Shown here one piece after another: positions 31,976 through 38,449 of a stretch of 39,938 nucleotides of DNA (position 1 is its first letter; the number at the start of each line of letters is the position of its first letter). The notes beneath the pieces are model-generated. The model saw only the letters and a program-made list of their open reading frames with translations. It was not told the origin of the DNA and searched no databases. Made by a program: the position numbers and the translations under genes. This stretch comes from a virus, in the IMG/VR virus record IMGVR_UViG_3300046543_000064, positions 1 through 39,938 of that record; one strand, written 5' to 3'.

Positions 31976-32358
31976 TCCTCGCTCCCGGAAAATCTCACCC
32001 CACGTTCTGCCCCGAACGCCGATGCAATCTCCATCAGGTCCGACATCTCGCGGACCGTCATCTTGCTTGTCGACTGGCCGAGCACCACGAATCCGCCGTC
32101 TAGGCCCGGGACGGCGCGCTGCTGCTTGAGCGAGGCCGAAAAAACATGCTTCCAGTCTTCCGGCTTCAACTTCTGGCCGTGCCATTCGACTTGCTCGGAG
32201 ATGTCAGTGAGAAGGGCCCAGAAACGCGCATTCTGGTCTAGGCTGCGCGTTGCCGGCTTTACCTCGACGATGAATCCGAGCTTGGCTGTCGCCACCATGC
32301 TGATGGCATTTCGTCGCACGATCTCATTGGCCAGCTTGAACACTCGGCGCTCGCTCAT
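31972..32358 (-). CDS. ninB: NinB-family recombination protein
   Basis: RSLDQNARFWALLTDISEQV, EWHGQKLKPEDWKHVFSASL, VPGLDGGFVVLGQSTSKMTV and LMEIASAFGAERGV are the conserved blocks of NinB, a single-strand-DNA-binding recombination mediator that can replace RecFOR functions in lambda-like phages. The length is normal (128 aa). It is coupled to the Ref-like nuclease by a four-base overlap. Together with Erf it forms the phage recombination set. Confidence 0.92.
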   Translation of the reverse strand: MSERRVFKLANEIVRRNAISMVATAKLGFIVEVKPATRSLDQNARFWALLTDISEQVEWHGQKLKPEDWKHVFSASLKQQRAVPGLDGGFVVLGQSTSKMTVREMSDLMEIASAFGAERGVRFSGSEE

Positions 32359-32531
32359 GTCGGCTCCTGCATCGCCATCCGAGTAGGCAACTTTGGCTTA
32401 TTCATATCTTGCGTTTCAAGCAGCGCGACCTGAGCGGCCAGCCATGTGCGCCAATGGTTCTCTTTGACCGACGCTAGAAGGCATCCGCCCTCTTTCCGAT
32501 AATGATCCTCAAACATTTCTCGATTGGTCAT
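32355..32531 (-). CDS. Small early phage protein, 58 aa
   Basis: The product (MTNREMFEDHYRKEGGCLLA, then WRTWLAAQVALLETQ) resembles common phage early proteins with FEDHYRKEGG. GGAG precedes the ATG, and the stop overlaps the NinB start by four bases. The function is unknown. Confidence 0.6.
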   Translation of the reverse strand: MTNREMFEDHYRKEGGCLLASVKENHWRTWLAAQVALLETQDMNKPKLPTRMAMQEPT

Positions 32532-32620
32532 TTCTGCTCCTTCTGCTCTGTTGGCTTGGTCCAGTCGCGCCGTTTGATACCGAGCGCGATCCAAAGGGCG
32601 TCGAAATCGGCGGGGATCAT
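32528..32620 (-). CDS. 30-aa mini-protein
   Basis: MIPADFDALWIALGIKRRDW, followed by TKPTEQKEQK, begins at an ATGA overlap with the upstream stop and ends at an ATGA overlap with the next gene. It is too short to classify. Coupling at both ends and an ordinary composition support it. Confidence 0.45.
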   Translation of the reverse strand: MIPADFDALWIALGIKRRDWTKPTEQKEQK

Positions 32621-33216
32621 GCCGCTGCCTCTTCAAAGTCACGCAACGCCATCGACTGCTGGTAGACACGGCTTTCGTAGCGTCCTTTGCTCAGCTTCGG
32701 AGGCTCCGTGTTCAGAACCTGTGCCATCGCGACGGCGAAGACATTCCCGAGTACCTTGCCTTCCTTCATCCGCTTATTGACGTAACGCGTCCGGTTGTAT
32801 TCCTTCTTCGACTTCGGGCCGGGGCTGATCGCGTCTTCGTGATTGCCGATTCCGTACACAGCGATGTAGCAACCACCAGGACGCGTTCGGCGCCACGCAT
32901 GAATGTGAATCTTCTTCTCCGCGTATGGGTCGCGGAGAAGGTCTGAGGCGTGCTTGATCGTGCATTTGAACCGGTCTGCGATCTGACGCGAACTGAAAAC
33001 GTAGCCATTCATCATCTCGCGCATGACAATCGCCAAGATCGTCGAACGATTCCCACGGTTCATATGCGGACGCGGCCCAAGTTTTAGCGCTTGCACGCGT
33101 ACCATAATCGCCCGCTCAGTGCGGTTCGGGATCAACGGCAGGCACGACTTAATCAGCTTGTCGCTTGCCCACGTGTCTCGGATGATCTGGTCTTCTTCTT
33201 TCGTCCACTTGCTCAT
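32617..33216 (-). CDS. Putative DNA-binding regulator with Myb/SANT-like N-terminus, 199 aa
   Basis: MSKWTKEEDQIIRDTWASDK, then NRTERAIMVRVQALKLG looks like a Myb/GcrA-type helix bundle (W-T-EED..I...W.....K......RT..A...R...L). The middle (FSSRQIADRFKCTIKHASDL) is like a second winged helix, and the C-terminus is basic. The function is unknown. A late-gene activator is a reasonable guess from its position near the end of the early leftward genes. Confidence 0.55.
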   Translation of the reverse strand: MSKWTKEEDQIIRDTWASDKLIKSCLPLIPNRTERAIMVRVQALKLGPRPHMNRGNRSTILAIVMREMMNGYVFSSRQIADRFKCTIKHASDLLRDPYAEKKIHIHAWRRTRPGGCYIAVYGIGNHEDAISPGPKSKKEYNRTRYVNKRMKEGKVLGNVFAVAMAQVLNTEPPKLSKGRYESRVYQQSMALRDFEEAAA

Positions 33217-33725
33217 GCTGCGCTCCTCAGTTCATATCGCGTCGTCTTCTTGAACGGCGCCACGCCGACCACCTGCCCCTCGCGCATCCGCTTCTCGATC
33301 TGATCCGATGCCCAAACGTATTTCCGCTTGCTCACCGTCTCGACTAGTTCCTCGAACACGTGTATCCCGCCATTGACGGCCGTAAGCTCGTCGCCGGTAC
33401 TTACCCTGCGGCCCATCGCGAAGAACCGCTCTTGCACCGAAATAAGCGCGTTGCCGGCGTCATATACAGCTTGCAGACCGATGTGCTTGTTTTTCGCTTG
33501 CTCGCACAGCACGAGGCAGACATTGCAGGCGGTCACGAGTGCGCCCCAGTCGTCTTGTGTCGCTTCGCCCTTGGAGAGCGCCAGCGCGGCCATGTGCGTC
33601 GTCAGCAGTACCTTTTCCTTCAGTTCGCCCCTCAGCGGTTCGTCGCCTTCGAATAGCGTCGTTACCGTGTCCTTTACTCCGACCTTCGGCACGTACTTGC
33701 GTCTTGGTTTCCGATTCCCTGCCAT
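33213..33725 (-). CDS. Hypothetical phage protein, 170 aa
   Basis: A basic start (MAGNRKPRRKYVPKVGVKDT) is followed by a long helical region (VLLTTHMAALALSKGEATQD, DWGALVTACNVCLVLCEQAK) with three Cys/Ala-rich turns. It resembles uncharacterised proteins of Burkholderia phages by general pattern only. The start is upstream of the next gene's start by a four-base overlap arrangement. Confidence 0.55.
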   Translation of the reverse strand: MAGNRKPRRKYVPKVGVKDTVTTLFEGDEPLRGELKEKVLLTTHMAALALSKGEATQDDWGALVTACNVCLVLCEQAKNKHIGLQAVYDAGNALISVQERFFAMGRRVSTGDELTAVNGGIHVFEELVETVSKRKYVWASDQIEKRMREGQVVGVAPFKKTTRYELRSAA

Positions 33726-33740
33726 TTCTCCCTCCCCCGT

Positions 33741-33968
33741 TTAATCTTCAAGCCCTGCCAAATAATCGATTGAGCATTCCAACACCTGAGCCATCTCAAC
33801 CACGATCAAGAATTTCGGCATTGCACCGCGGTTCTCAATGGCCGATATCGTGCTAGGGAAAACTCCCACCTGCGCCGCAAATTCGCGAAGCCCGAATCCA
33901 CGGCGAACGCGCTCGGCTTTGAGCCTCGTCCCGAAATCTCCAGTACCCGGCTTGCGTGCGAATGCCAT
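33741..33968 (-). CDS. XRE-family helix-turn-helix regulator, 75 aa
   Basis: The product contains FGTRLKAERVRRGFGLREFA, then AQVGVFPSTISAIENRGAMP, the XRE helix-turn-helix, and LIVVEMAQVLECSIDYLAGL. It is a short DNA-binding domain without a sensor. AAGGA lies before ATG 33968; the GTG one codon earlier is less likely. It lies in mid-operon and may regulate the switch or later genes. Confidence 0.8.
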   Translation of the reverse strand: MAFARKPGTGDFGTRLKAERVRRGFGLREFAAQVGVFPSTISAIENRGAMPKFLIVVEMAQVLECSIDYLAGLED

Positions 33969-33978
33969 CACCGATCCT

Positions 33979-34299
33979 TTAGCTCACGTCGACAATGCGA
34001 TGGCGCCATTCCTTTGCCTTCGCGTCCCACTTCCACCCGTACACATGCAGCGTCCAACCTAGCTTTCTGAGCTCGCCGATATGGTCCGACTCGGCTATCT
34101 TCTTCACCCGCGCCGGAACGTTGCTCCAACTGGTCGGCTGTAATCCGAGTACTTCGCCGTCCTTTATCGCTATCTGGTCCAGAATCCCGAATAGATCGAC
34201 TCGGATTCGTGCGCCCGGCAACCAGCGTTCGACGGTCCACACGAGCCAGCCCTGTTCTTTCAGCAGCTCGGCCGTCAGTGCCGATGGACTGCGCTTCAT
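33979..34299 (-). CDS. PD-(D/E)XK nuclease-like protein (VRR-NUC/Hjc-like), 106 aa
   Basis: After an N-terminal helix with KEQGWLVWTVERWLPG, the segment RVDLFGILDQIAIKDGEVLG, then LQPTSWSNVPARV, follows the D-x-F-G-hhD...E-hhh-Q-x-T pattern of VRR-NUC/Holliday-resolvase-like folds. Typical enzymes have Lys after the Glu/Gln, and here the place is held by QPTS, so activity is uncertain. It lies directly after the helicase-associated genes and may process recombination intermediates. Confidence 0.6.
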   Translation of the reverse strand: MKRSPSALTAELLKEQGWLVWTVERWLPGARIRVDLFGILDQIAIKDGEVLGLQPTSWSNVPARVKKIAESDHIGELRKLGWTLHVYGWKWDAKAKEWRHRIVDVS

Positions 34300-34553
34300 C
34301 AGTCCTCCGTCTCTTCGAGTTCGCCAATGTAAGGATGCGCAACGCCATGTTCAGCGCACCAGACGGCAAGCCCGCGGCCTTCTGATTCCTCGTATCCCTT
34401 CCGATGCGCCGTTGCCAGCGAGGAAAGGAACTGGATGAATTCGGTCGGATTGGCTCTCACCGACTCGCGAACATGCTTTTTCATCGCCTCCGTCCACACG
34501 TAGATCGCGGACAGGTAGCGCAGGTCGGCCAGGAATTCCGGCGATACTTTCAT
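34299..34553 (-). CDS. Hypothetical protein, 84 aa
   Basis: The product (MKVSPEFLADLRYLSAIYVW, TEAMKKHVRESVRANPTEFI) is helical and charged, and ends with HPYIGELEETED. No family is recognised. The start overlaps the helicase stop by one base and the stop overlaps the next start, so it is coupled to both. Confidence 0.55.
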   Translation of the reverse strand: MKVSPEFLADLRYLSAIYVWTEAMKKHVRESVRANPTEFIQFLSSLATAHRKGYEESEGRGLAVWCAEHGVAHPYIGELEETED

Positions 34554-35512
34554 CAGAAGTCCTCCAGCGGAACGCCCGTACCGTCGACGTGATAGCGGCG
34601 CGGATGCTGGCCATGGTTCTCGACGTACTGCATCGACTGCATATCGAACCAAAGCCCGATGGAACCCTCGAAATCGCCGTTGCGTTGCTTCTCGATCGAC
34701 AGGAAACAGTCCGGACCGAACTTGACCTCGTTCTCTTCAGCCTTCGGAACCTTCAGCTTTCCATCGAGAACCGCTTCTTTGCGCTTGTTGCGCCAGACGA
34801 TGAACAGGTTGTCGGCCAAGTCGGTAATCGATCCACTGCCCTTGATGTCGAACTTGCCCGGACGTTCATACTCGCTACCGCCCTTCTTCACGTGTGCCAC
34901 GAGGTGGATATGCACGCCTGTGTCCTGCGCGATAGCCGTTAGCGAATTCACGAAATCTTTCTGGCCGTTGTAGTCGTCGTCGCCCGGGACACACTTCATG
35001 AGGTTGTCGATCACGAAATGCTGAATCCCGAAGTTCTCAACGGCGTAGCGGACGATCGCGAGCATCTTCTGGGGCTTCACACTGCCCGTATGGTCGTAGA
35101 GCCACAGGCGACCGTCTGTCCAGTCATGCATGCCGCGGATGAACTCAACATTCGGATAGCCAGAGGCGAACGCCTGCTTGGCCATGCGGAGCATCGTCTT
35201 TTCCGGCTTCATTTCCAGCGAGGCGATACATACGCGCTGGTCCTGCACGCACAGGTCCAAAGAGACTTGGCTAGTAATCATTGACTTGCCGTGCCCGTTG
35301 ATTCCGCCCCAGATCGTCACTTCGCCGGTACGGAATTCGAACGCCTTTTCGCTTTTCTGCCAGCCGAGCGTTACCGGCGCGTGATTCTGTCTTGCGTACA
35401 AGGCATCGATGACGCCCTGTGACCATTCCTTTGCCGGCCTGATCTTGTGCACCTCTTCCGACTCGCTCATGTAGTCGGCAAGGTCGATCGTGTCTCCGTC
35501 GATCACTCTCAT
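34553..35512 (-). CDS. DnaB-like replicative helicase/RecA-fold ATPase, 319 aa
   Basis: The ATPase core has Walker A GGINGHGKS (69-77), Walker B HFVID (165-169) and the LVAHVKK segment with His207, as in DnaB-type helicases. There is a short N-terminal part instead of a full DnaB N-domain. The start at MRVIDGDTIDLADYM is one base downstream of the previous stop; the frame is open further upstream, but into the neighbouring gene. It probably unwinds DNA at the phage fork, loaded by the initiator encoded just before it. The ATPase core is intact. Confidence 0.88.
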   Translation of the reverse strand: MRVIDGDTIDLADYMSESEEVHKIRPAKEWSQGVIDALYARQNHAPVTLGWQKSEKAFEFRTGEVTIWGGINGHGKSMITSQVSLDLCVQDQRVCIASLEMKPEKTMLRMAKQAFASGYPNVEFIRGMHDWTDGRLWLYDHTGSVKPQKMLAIVRYAVENFGIQHFVIDNLMKCVPGDDDYNGQKDFVNSLTAIAQDTGVHIHLVAHVKKGGSEYERPGKFDIKGSGSITDLADNLFIVWRNKRKEAVLDGKLKVPKAEENEVKFGPDCFLSIEKQRNGDFEGSIGLWFDMQSMQYVENHGQHPRRYHVDGTGVPLEDF

Positions 35513-35513
35513 T

Positions 35514-35924
35514 TCAAAACCCCATTTGAACGAATTCTTTCCGCTTCCATTCCGGCCACGTATCCAACTCGATGGCCAGCGTCTTCGACATCGCGCGGCG
35601 ATGCGCAATGTCATGCTTTACCGGGAAATCGAAATGCACTTCCGCACCGGTCTTCAGGTCGACGTCCCACAGCGATAGCGACTTCGGCTGCTCGTTGCGG
35701 ATCGCCCGGAGCTGCTGCGCGATGCTCTGACCTTTCCTGGCGAACGCGATCACATCGAGGCCGATCACCCATCGCCAGTCGTAATCCAGATCAGGCTTGG
35801 CAACGACCGTGAAGCCGTTGTCGTCGTTATCGATGCGGCCCACGAACGACACCAGAACCCAGACGGCCGGCTGCTTGCCGCGGCGACGCATGTCGACAAT
35901 CTCTGCTGCGTTGGCTGCGATCAC
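35514..35924 (-). CDS. Hypothetical replication-region protein, 136 aa
   Basis: The product begins MIAANAAEIVDMRRRGKQPA, with an alternating beta pattern (VWVLVSFVGRIDNDDNGFTV) and a Trp-rich middle (DYDWRWVIGLDVIAF). It lies between the initiator and the helicase with four-base and one-base overlaps. Its position would fit a helicase partner or DNA-binding factor, but there is no known motif. Confidence 0.6.
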   Translation of the reverse strand: MIAANAAEIVDMRRRGKQPAVWVLVSFVGRIDNDDNGFTVVAKPDLDYDWRWVIGLDVIAFARKGQSIAQQLRAIRNEQPKSLSLWDVDLKTGAEVHFDFPVKHDIAHRRAMSKTLAIELDTWPEWKRKEFVQMGF

Positions 35925-36622
35925 AGGTATTTCTCCCGGAATATCGGTTCAGCAGTCGATCCCAACTGCCCCGAGTACTGCGCGAACTTCGTTGCATTGA
36001 AAAGCGTGTCCGGACGAAGGTACTGGGCCATCTTGGCGTCCGAGGCCCATTCCGAAACCTTGGCGTCGATAACAGACTTGCACTCGTCGACCGTAGAGCC
36101 TTCAGCAAGTCGAGCACGCACAAGCCTTAGATTCGATTCCACCGGTTTGTAGGAATGTCCCGTCTGCTCGTTGAGGTATTCGAGAACTTGGTGTTCGTCC
36201 GGCTTGCCGGACATAACTACGTCTACGTCTACGTCTACGTCTAAGTGAGCACTTTCTGGCAACTGCTTCACAACTGCTAACGGTTGCTTAGCAGGTGCTA
36301 ACGGATCAGGGAACTTGCTTGCTTTGGCTCGCACTTGCTGGCGAAAGTCTTCAAGTTCCAGATAGTGCTTACCGTTGACTTCGTATGCCGCCACAAGTCC
36401 GGCTTTAATGCAGTCCTGAAGCCAAGCGGTTACATCGGCGTCAGAGACAGTATCGAGACGAAGAGGGAAGCAGGAAGCACGCAGCAGCTTGGGATTGGCA
36501 GAGAAGCGGCCGAAGTCATCCACGACAGACATCAGACGGCGATAGAAGACCTCCGCGTGAGCGCTTAGGAGGTCTACGCGCTCGCTCGTCAAGATACCTT
36601 CGCGAAGAATTCGTACTGGCAT
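35921..36622 (-). CDS. Replication initiator-like protein with conserved phage C-terminal domain
   Basis: The N-terminal 100 residues are winged-helix-like (VFYRRLMSVVDDFGRFSANP, WLQDCIKAGLVAAYEVNGKH). A low-complexity linker at about residues 103-137 contains LDVDVDVDVV. The C-terminal YLNEQTGHSYKPVESNLRLV then KMAQYLRPDTLFNATKFAQY is the conserved domain (phg_2220_C) of phage replication proteins. This plan resembles lambda O, where the origin lies inside the gene; here the linker DNA carries phased repeats. It is the first replication gene of the leftward operon. Confidence 0.82.
   Translation of the reverse strand: MPVRILREGILTSERVDLLSAHAEVFYRRLMSVVDDFGRFSANPKLLRASCFPLRLDTVSDADVTAWLQDCIKAGLVAAYEVNGKHYLELEDFRQQVRAKASKFPDPLAPAKQPLAVVKQLPESAHLDVDVDVDVVMSGKPDEHQVLEYLNEQTGHSYKPVESNLRLVRARLAEGSTVDECKSVIDAKVSEWASDAKMAQYLRPDTLFNATKFAQYSGQLGSTAEPIFREKYL
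36217..36339. repeat. Phased repeats inside the initiator gene, candidate origin
   Basis: CTACGT is repeated four times in tandem (36217-36240). Next to it the tetramer TGCT occurs at 36264, 36275, 36285, 36296, 36316 and 36336, spaced near 10.5 bp or a multiple, so all face one side of the helix; TGCTAACGG is repeated at 36275 and 36296. This codes for the Gln/Ala/Val-rich linker of the initiator. Iterons in an initiator linker are known from lambda, so this is a plausible origin. Confidence 0.55.
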
Positions 36623-36675
36623 TTCTGATGCTCCAAGATATTTCTATGTGACGATCCGACTTTTAGAGAGAGCCT

Positions 36676-36942
36676 TCAGTCGCCATCGTCAGGGTCGATT
36701 CCTGCCACGACGCGCATCCGATCGCGATGTATTCTCGTTACATAGTCGAAGCCGCGAACCCGGATCAAGATCAACTCACGGAGGAATTCAGATTCGCCCA
36801 TGCCAGCCTCGCAAGCGATTCGAAGGAGTTCCTCTTTCGTCTCGATGTCGATCTTCGTACGAGCTTCTTCCGTCAGCTTGCCGAAGCGGCCGCTGTTGAT
36901 CATTCGCGCCATGCCTTCCCCTATTCGTTGGTTGTCTTTCAT
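36676..36942 (-). CDS. Ribbon-helix-helix-like regulator, 88 aa
   Basis: TKIDIETKEELLRIACEAGM then GESEFLRELILIRVRG looks like a ribbon-helix-helix DNA-binding domain, with an N-terminal basic arm (MKDNQRIGEGMARM) and an acidic tail (IDPDDGD). GAGGT precedes the ATG. It is the second gene after the Cro-like one and probably regulates early transcription. The 79-bp gap before it (36943-37021) holds nothing I can identify. Confidence 0.6.
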   Translation of the reverse strand: MKDNQRIGEGMARMINSGRFGKLTEEARTKIDIETKEELLRIACEAGMGESEFLRELILIRVRGFDYVTRIHRDRMRVVAGIDPDDGD

Positions 36943-37021
36943 GTGACCTCGTAGTACTAAGGGCCGCTGTACGGCTCTGGCTATTGCGATTGCGTGTGGG
37001 TGCTACGAAGTCAAAGGAGCC

Positions 37022-37261
37022 TTATGCAGCTGCGTGTTCAGCTTTTCCGCGTAAGTAAGACCATCCAGCATCTGGACGAACGTCCTCGCAACGAACCGAA
37101 CCTCGCGACTCGCGCTCGATCAAGATGCATAGGTTCGCGTCGAACTTTTGCTTCTTGCTGATCGCCTTGCGGAGATAGCCGATAGAGGTCCCGCAGCGGA
37201 TCGCAAATGCTTCTTGCGCCGGGGGCGGGAGGGAGTTTAGGTATGTGCGGAGCTTTTCCAT
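37022..37261 (-). CDS. Cro/YdaS-like repressor, 79 aa, predicted leaderless
   Basis: The product (MEKLRTYLNSLPPPAQEAFA, then RCGTSIGYLRKAISKKQ, IERESRGSVRCEDVRPDAGW) matches the YdaS/Cro-like family of short helix-turn-helix proteins at phage switches. It is the first leftward gene and should bind the operators shared with the S24 repressor. Its ATG lies eight bases downstream of a perfect -10 TATAAT, so the mRNA probably begins at the ATG. A GTG six codons earlier would lie inside the promoter and is not preferred. Confidence 0.82.
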   Translation of the reverse strand: MEKLRTYLNSLPPPAQEAFAIRCGTSIGYLRKAISKKQKFDANLCILIERESRGSVRCEDVRPDAGWSYLRGKAEHAAA

Positions 37262-37268
37262 GAGTTCG

Positions 37269-37296
37269 ATTATACCCACGGGTAAAACAAAGTCAA
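37269..37296 (-). promoter_or_regulatory. Leftward early promoter with overlapping operator
   Basis: On the minus strand TTGACT (37291-37296) and TATAAT (37269-37274) are 16 bp apart, nearly consensus. The palindrome TACCC-N2-GGGTA (37273-37284) fills the space beside and overlaps the -10, so bound repressor would block RNA polymerase. The predicted start point at 37262-37261 coincides with the Cro-like ATG. This is a clear repressor-controlled early promoter. Confidence 0.88.
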
Positions 37297-37323
37297 TACC
37301 TACGGGGAATTTACCCGCAAGTA
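37273..37323. promoter_or_regulatory. Three repressor operators between cro-like and repressor genes
   Basis: The three sites are TACCCACGGGTA at 37273-37284, TACCTACGGGGA at 37297-37308 (two mismatches) and TACCCGCAAGTA at 37312-37323 (one good half-site). The first covers the leftward -10; the third overlaps the -35 of the repressor promoter. Their graded match suggests ordered binding of repressor and Cro-like protein, as in lambda. Confidence 0.8.
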
Positions 37324-37338
37324 TTTTTAGGTTGCAAT
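37310..37338 (+). promoter_or_regulatory. Weak repressor-maintenance promoter
   Basis: TTTACC (37310-37315) and TGCAAT (37333-37338), 17 bp apart, each match four of six consensus bases. The -35 overlaps operator three. The ATG of the repressor is nine bases after the -10, so the message would be leaderless or nearly so, as for lambda cI. A weak promoter needing activation would fit. Confidence 0.5.
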
Positions 37339-37346
37339 TGCTACCT

Positions 37347-38141
37347 ATGGATAAATACGAAAAGAGAAGGGTCAGGCTGGCGGAAGTGCGCGACCATAAG
37401 TTCCACGGGTCGGCGTCGGACCTGGCGCGCGCGATCGGAAAGGAGCCGTCCTACGTCTCGCGGATGCTCTATCCCGCAGGTAAGGCAGGCAAGAAGCGAA
37501 TAGGCGAAGATATGGTCGATGTGATCGAGACGGCGCTCGGCTGGCCGAAGGGATCGCTCGACGCTGACATATCTGTTGAACAATTGTCCAGTGGCAAAAG
37601 CGCGAATAGAGCAGATAAATTACCGCTATTCAGGGAATCGGTAAGTAAGATGTCATCCGATGATAATACGCAAACGTTATCAGACGAAACGACACCGGCC
37701 ACCCCGATCCGATACGAAGTCGACGCGACCAAATACCGCCGCATCTACGTCATAGGAAAATCACAGGGGGGACTGCCCGCAATACTTTGGAAGGATGGTG
37801 ATACGCCCGTGGGCGCTACAGACGAATACGCAGAGCTGGCAAGCTCTGATCCGCGCGCTTTCATTTGCCCTGTCGTAGGTGATTCGATGTTCCCGCGCTT
37901 TATGCCAGGCGAGTACGTTCTCGTCCAGCCAGGCCGGCCACCAGAGATAGAAGATACCGTCCTAGTCCGCCTCGAAACGGGCGAGACGATGCTCAAGCGC
38001 CTGCTGTCGCGGCGTGACCACCATGTTCGCCTAGGCGCGTGGAACGATCCGACGATCGTCACCTATCGCGAAGACGAGATCACCTGGATGTACAGCGTCG
38101 CGCACGCTGTCCCCGCCTGGATGATCAAGCACCTTACGTAA
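37347..38141 (+). CDS. CI-like prophage repressor, HTH plus S24 peptidase domain
   Basis: The 264-residue product has an N-terminal helix-turn-helix (GSASDLARAIGKEPSYVSRM, residues 21-40) and a C-terminal LexA/S24 domain with Ser180 (VVGDSMFPRF) and Lys217 (GETMLKRLLSR). The 37-residue spacing equals that of LexA Ser119/Lys156. The usual cleavage Ala-Gly or Cys-Gly pair is not seen in the linker; the comparable area reads QGGLPAILW. It should keep both early operons off. There is no ribosome-binding site before the ATG. The frame is open further upstream but crosses the operators, so 37347 is chosen. Confidence 0.88.
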   Translation: MDKYEKRRVRLAEVRDHKFHGSASDLARAIGKEPSYVSRMLYPAGKAGKKRIGEDMVDVIETALGWPKGSLDADISVEQLSSGKSANRADKLPLFRESVSKMSSDDNTQTLSDETTPATPIRYEVDATKYRRIYVIGKSQGGLPAILWKDGDTPVGATDEYAELASSDPRAFICPVVGDSMFPRFMPGEYVLVQPGRPPEIEDTVLVRLETGETMLKRLLSRRDHHVRLGAWNDPTIVTYREDEITWMYSVAHAVPAWMIKHLT

Positions 38142-38163
38142 CAGACTGTTACTTTCGAGCCAC

Positions 38164-38197
38164 AAGGGCCCCGACTATGCGGGGCCTTTTGTTTTTG
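38164..38197 (+). terminator. Rho-independent terminator after the repressor gene
   Basis: A stem of GGCCCCG with CGGGGCC, extended by A-T and G-T pairs (38164-38173 with 38180-38189) around a six-base loop, is followed by TTTTGTTTTTG. It lies 22 bp after the repressor stop and insulates repressor transcription from the rightward early promoter just downstream. Confidence 0.88.
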
Positions 38198-38219
38198 TGC
38201 GGTCGCTCGCAAAATATTT

Positions 38220-38260
38220 TACCCAAGGGTATTGCATTCAGTTTTACCCACGGGTACAGT
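38220..38260 (+). promoter_or_regulatory. Rightward early promoter with two operators
   Basis: Operators TACCCAAGGGTA (38220-38231) and TACCCACGGGTA (38245-38256) are 25 bp apart. A promoter with TTGCAT (38232-38237) and TACAGT (38255-38260), 17-bp spacing, lies between and over them. It is weaker than the leftward one. The predicted start falls on the ATG at 38267. It drives the rightward operon through the window end and back in at 1, up to the integrase. Confidence 0.72.
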
Positions 38261-38266
38261 AGCTAC

Positions 38267-38308
38267 ATGGACGCAAACAACGCGACATCGGATAGCCCGG
38301 CAACGTGA
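38267..38308 (+). CDS. 13-aa leader peptide, predicted leaderless
   Basis: ATG 38267 lies seven bases after the -10 TACAGT. It encodes MDANNATSDSPAT and stops at TGA 38306-38308, which overlaps a GTG at 38305 (GTGA). No ribosome-binding site is visible. It may be a true leader peptide or the 5' piece of a broken gene. Confidence 0.4.
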   Translation: MDANNATSDSPAT

Positions 38309-38352
38309 GTTGGGAATGTCTAGCCCGAACTGCAATCGGGCCGACCGGATGA
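38305..38352 (+). CDS. 15-aa mini-ORF in an overlap chain
   Basis: GTG 38305 overlaps the leader stop. The frame encodes about 15 residues (MSWECLARTAIGPTG) and ends at TGA 38350-38352, overlapping the ATG at 38349 (ATGA). Two successive four-base overlaps in a row suggest coupled translation. The alternative is that it is noncoding and the overlaps are chance. Confidence 0.25.
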   Translation: MSWECLARTAIGPTG

Positions 38353-38447
38353 CCTGGCGAAATCGGAGCCAGCGACGCGACAGAGCCGAAGAAGTTTTAT
38401 CAAGGCGTCTTGCTAAGGGCGCCGTGACAAAACCACACAGGGGATAG
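38349..38447 (+). CDS. Arg-rich small protein, 32 aa or 43 aa
   Basis: From ATG 38349 the product is MTWRNRSQRRDRAEEVLSRR followed by LAKGAVTKPHRG; an in-frame ATG at 38316 gives 43 residues. The Arg-rich helix (RNRSQRRDRAEEVLSRRLAK) is like RNA-binding arginine-rich motifs, and the place, first in the early operon, is that of lambda N. No boxB-like hairpin was found nearby, so an antitermination role is only a suggestion. Confidence 0.4.
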   Translation: MTWRNRSQRRDRAEEVLSRRLAKGAVTKPHRG

Positions 38448-38449
38448 AC

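Noticed and set aside
36217-36240. Four tandem CTACGT copies as a phase-variable microsatellite
   Set aside because: Six-base units keep the reading frame, so copy change would only alter the length of the Asp-Val linker, not switch the gene off. It is kept as part of the candidate origin instead.
37245-37346. N-terminal extension of the repressor (34 extra codons)
   Set aside because: It would be encoded by the operator and promoter DNA and lacks a ribosome-binding site; the protein from ATG 37347 has a complete helix-turn-helix.
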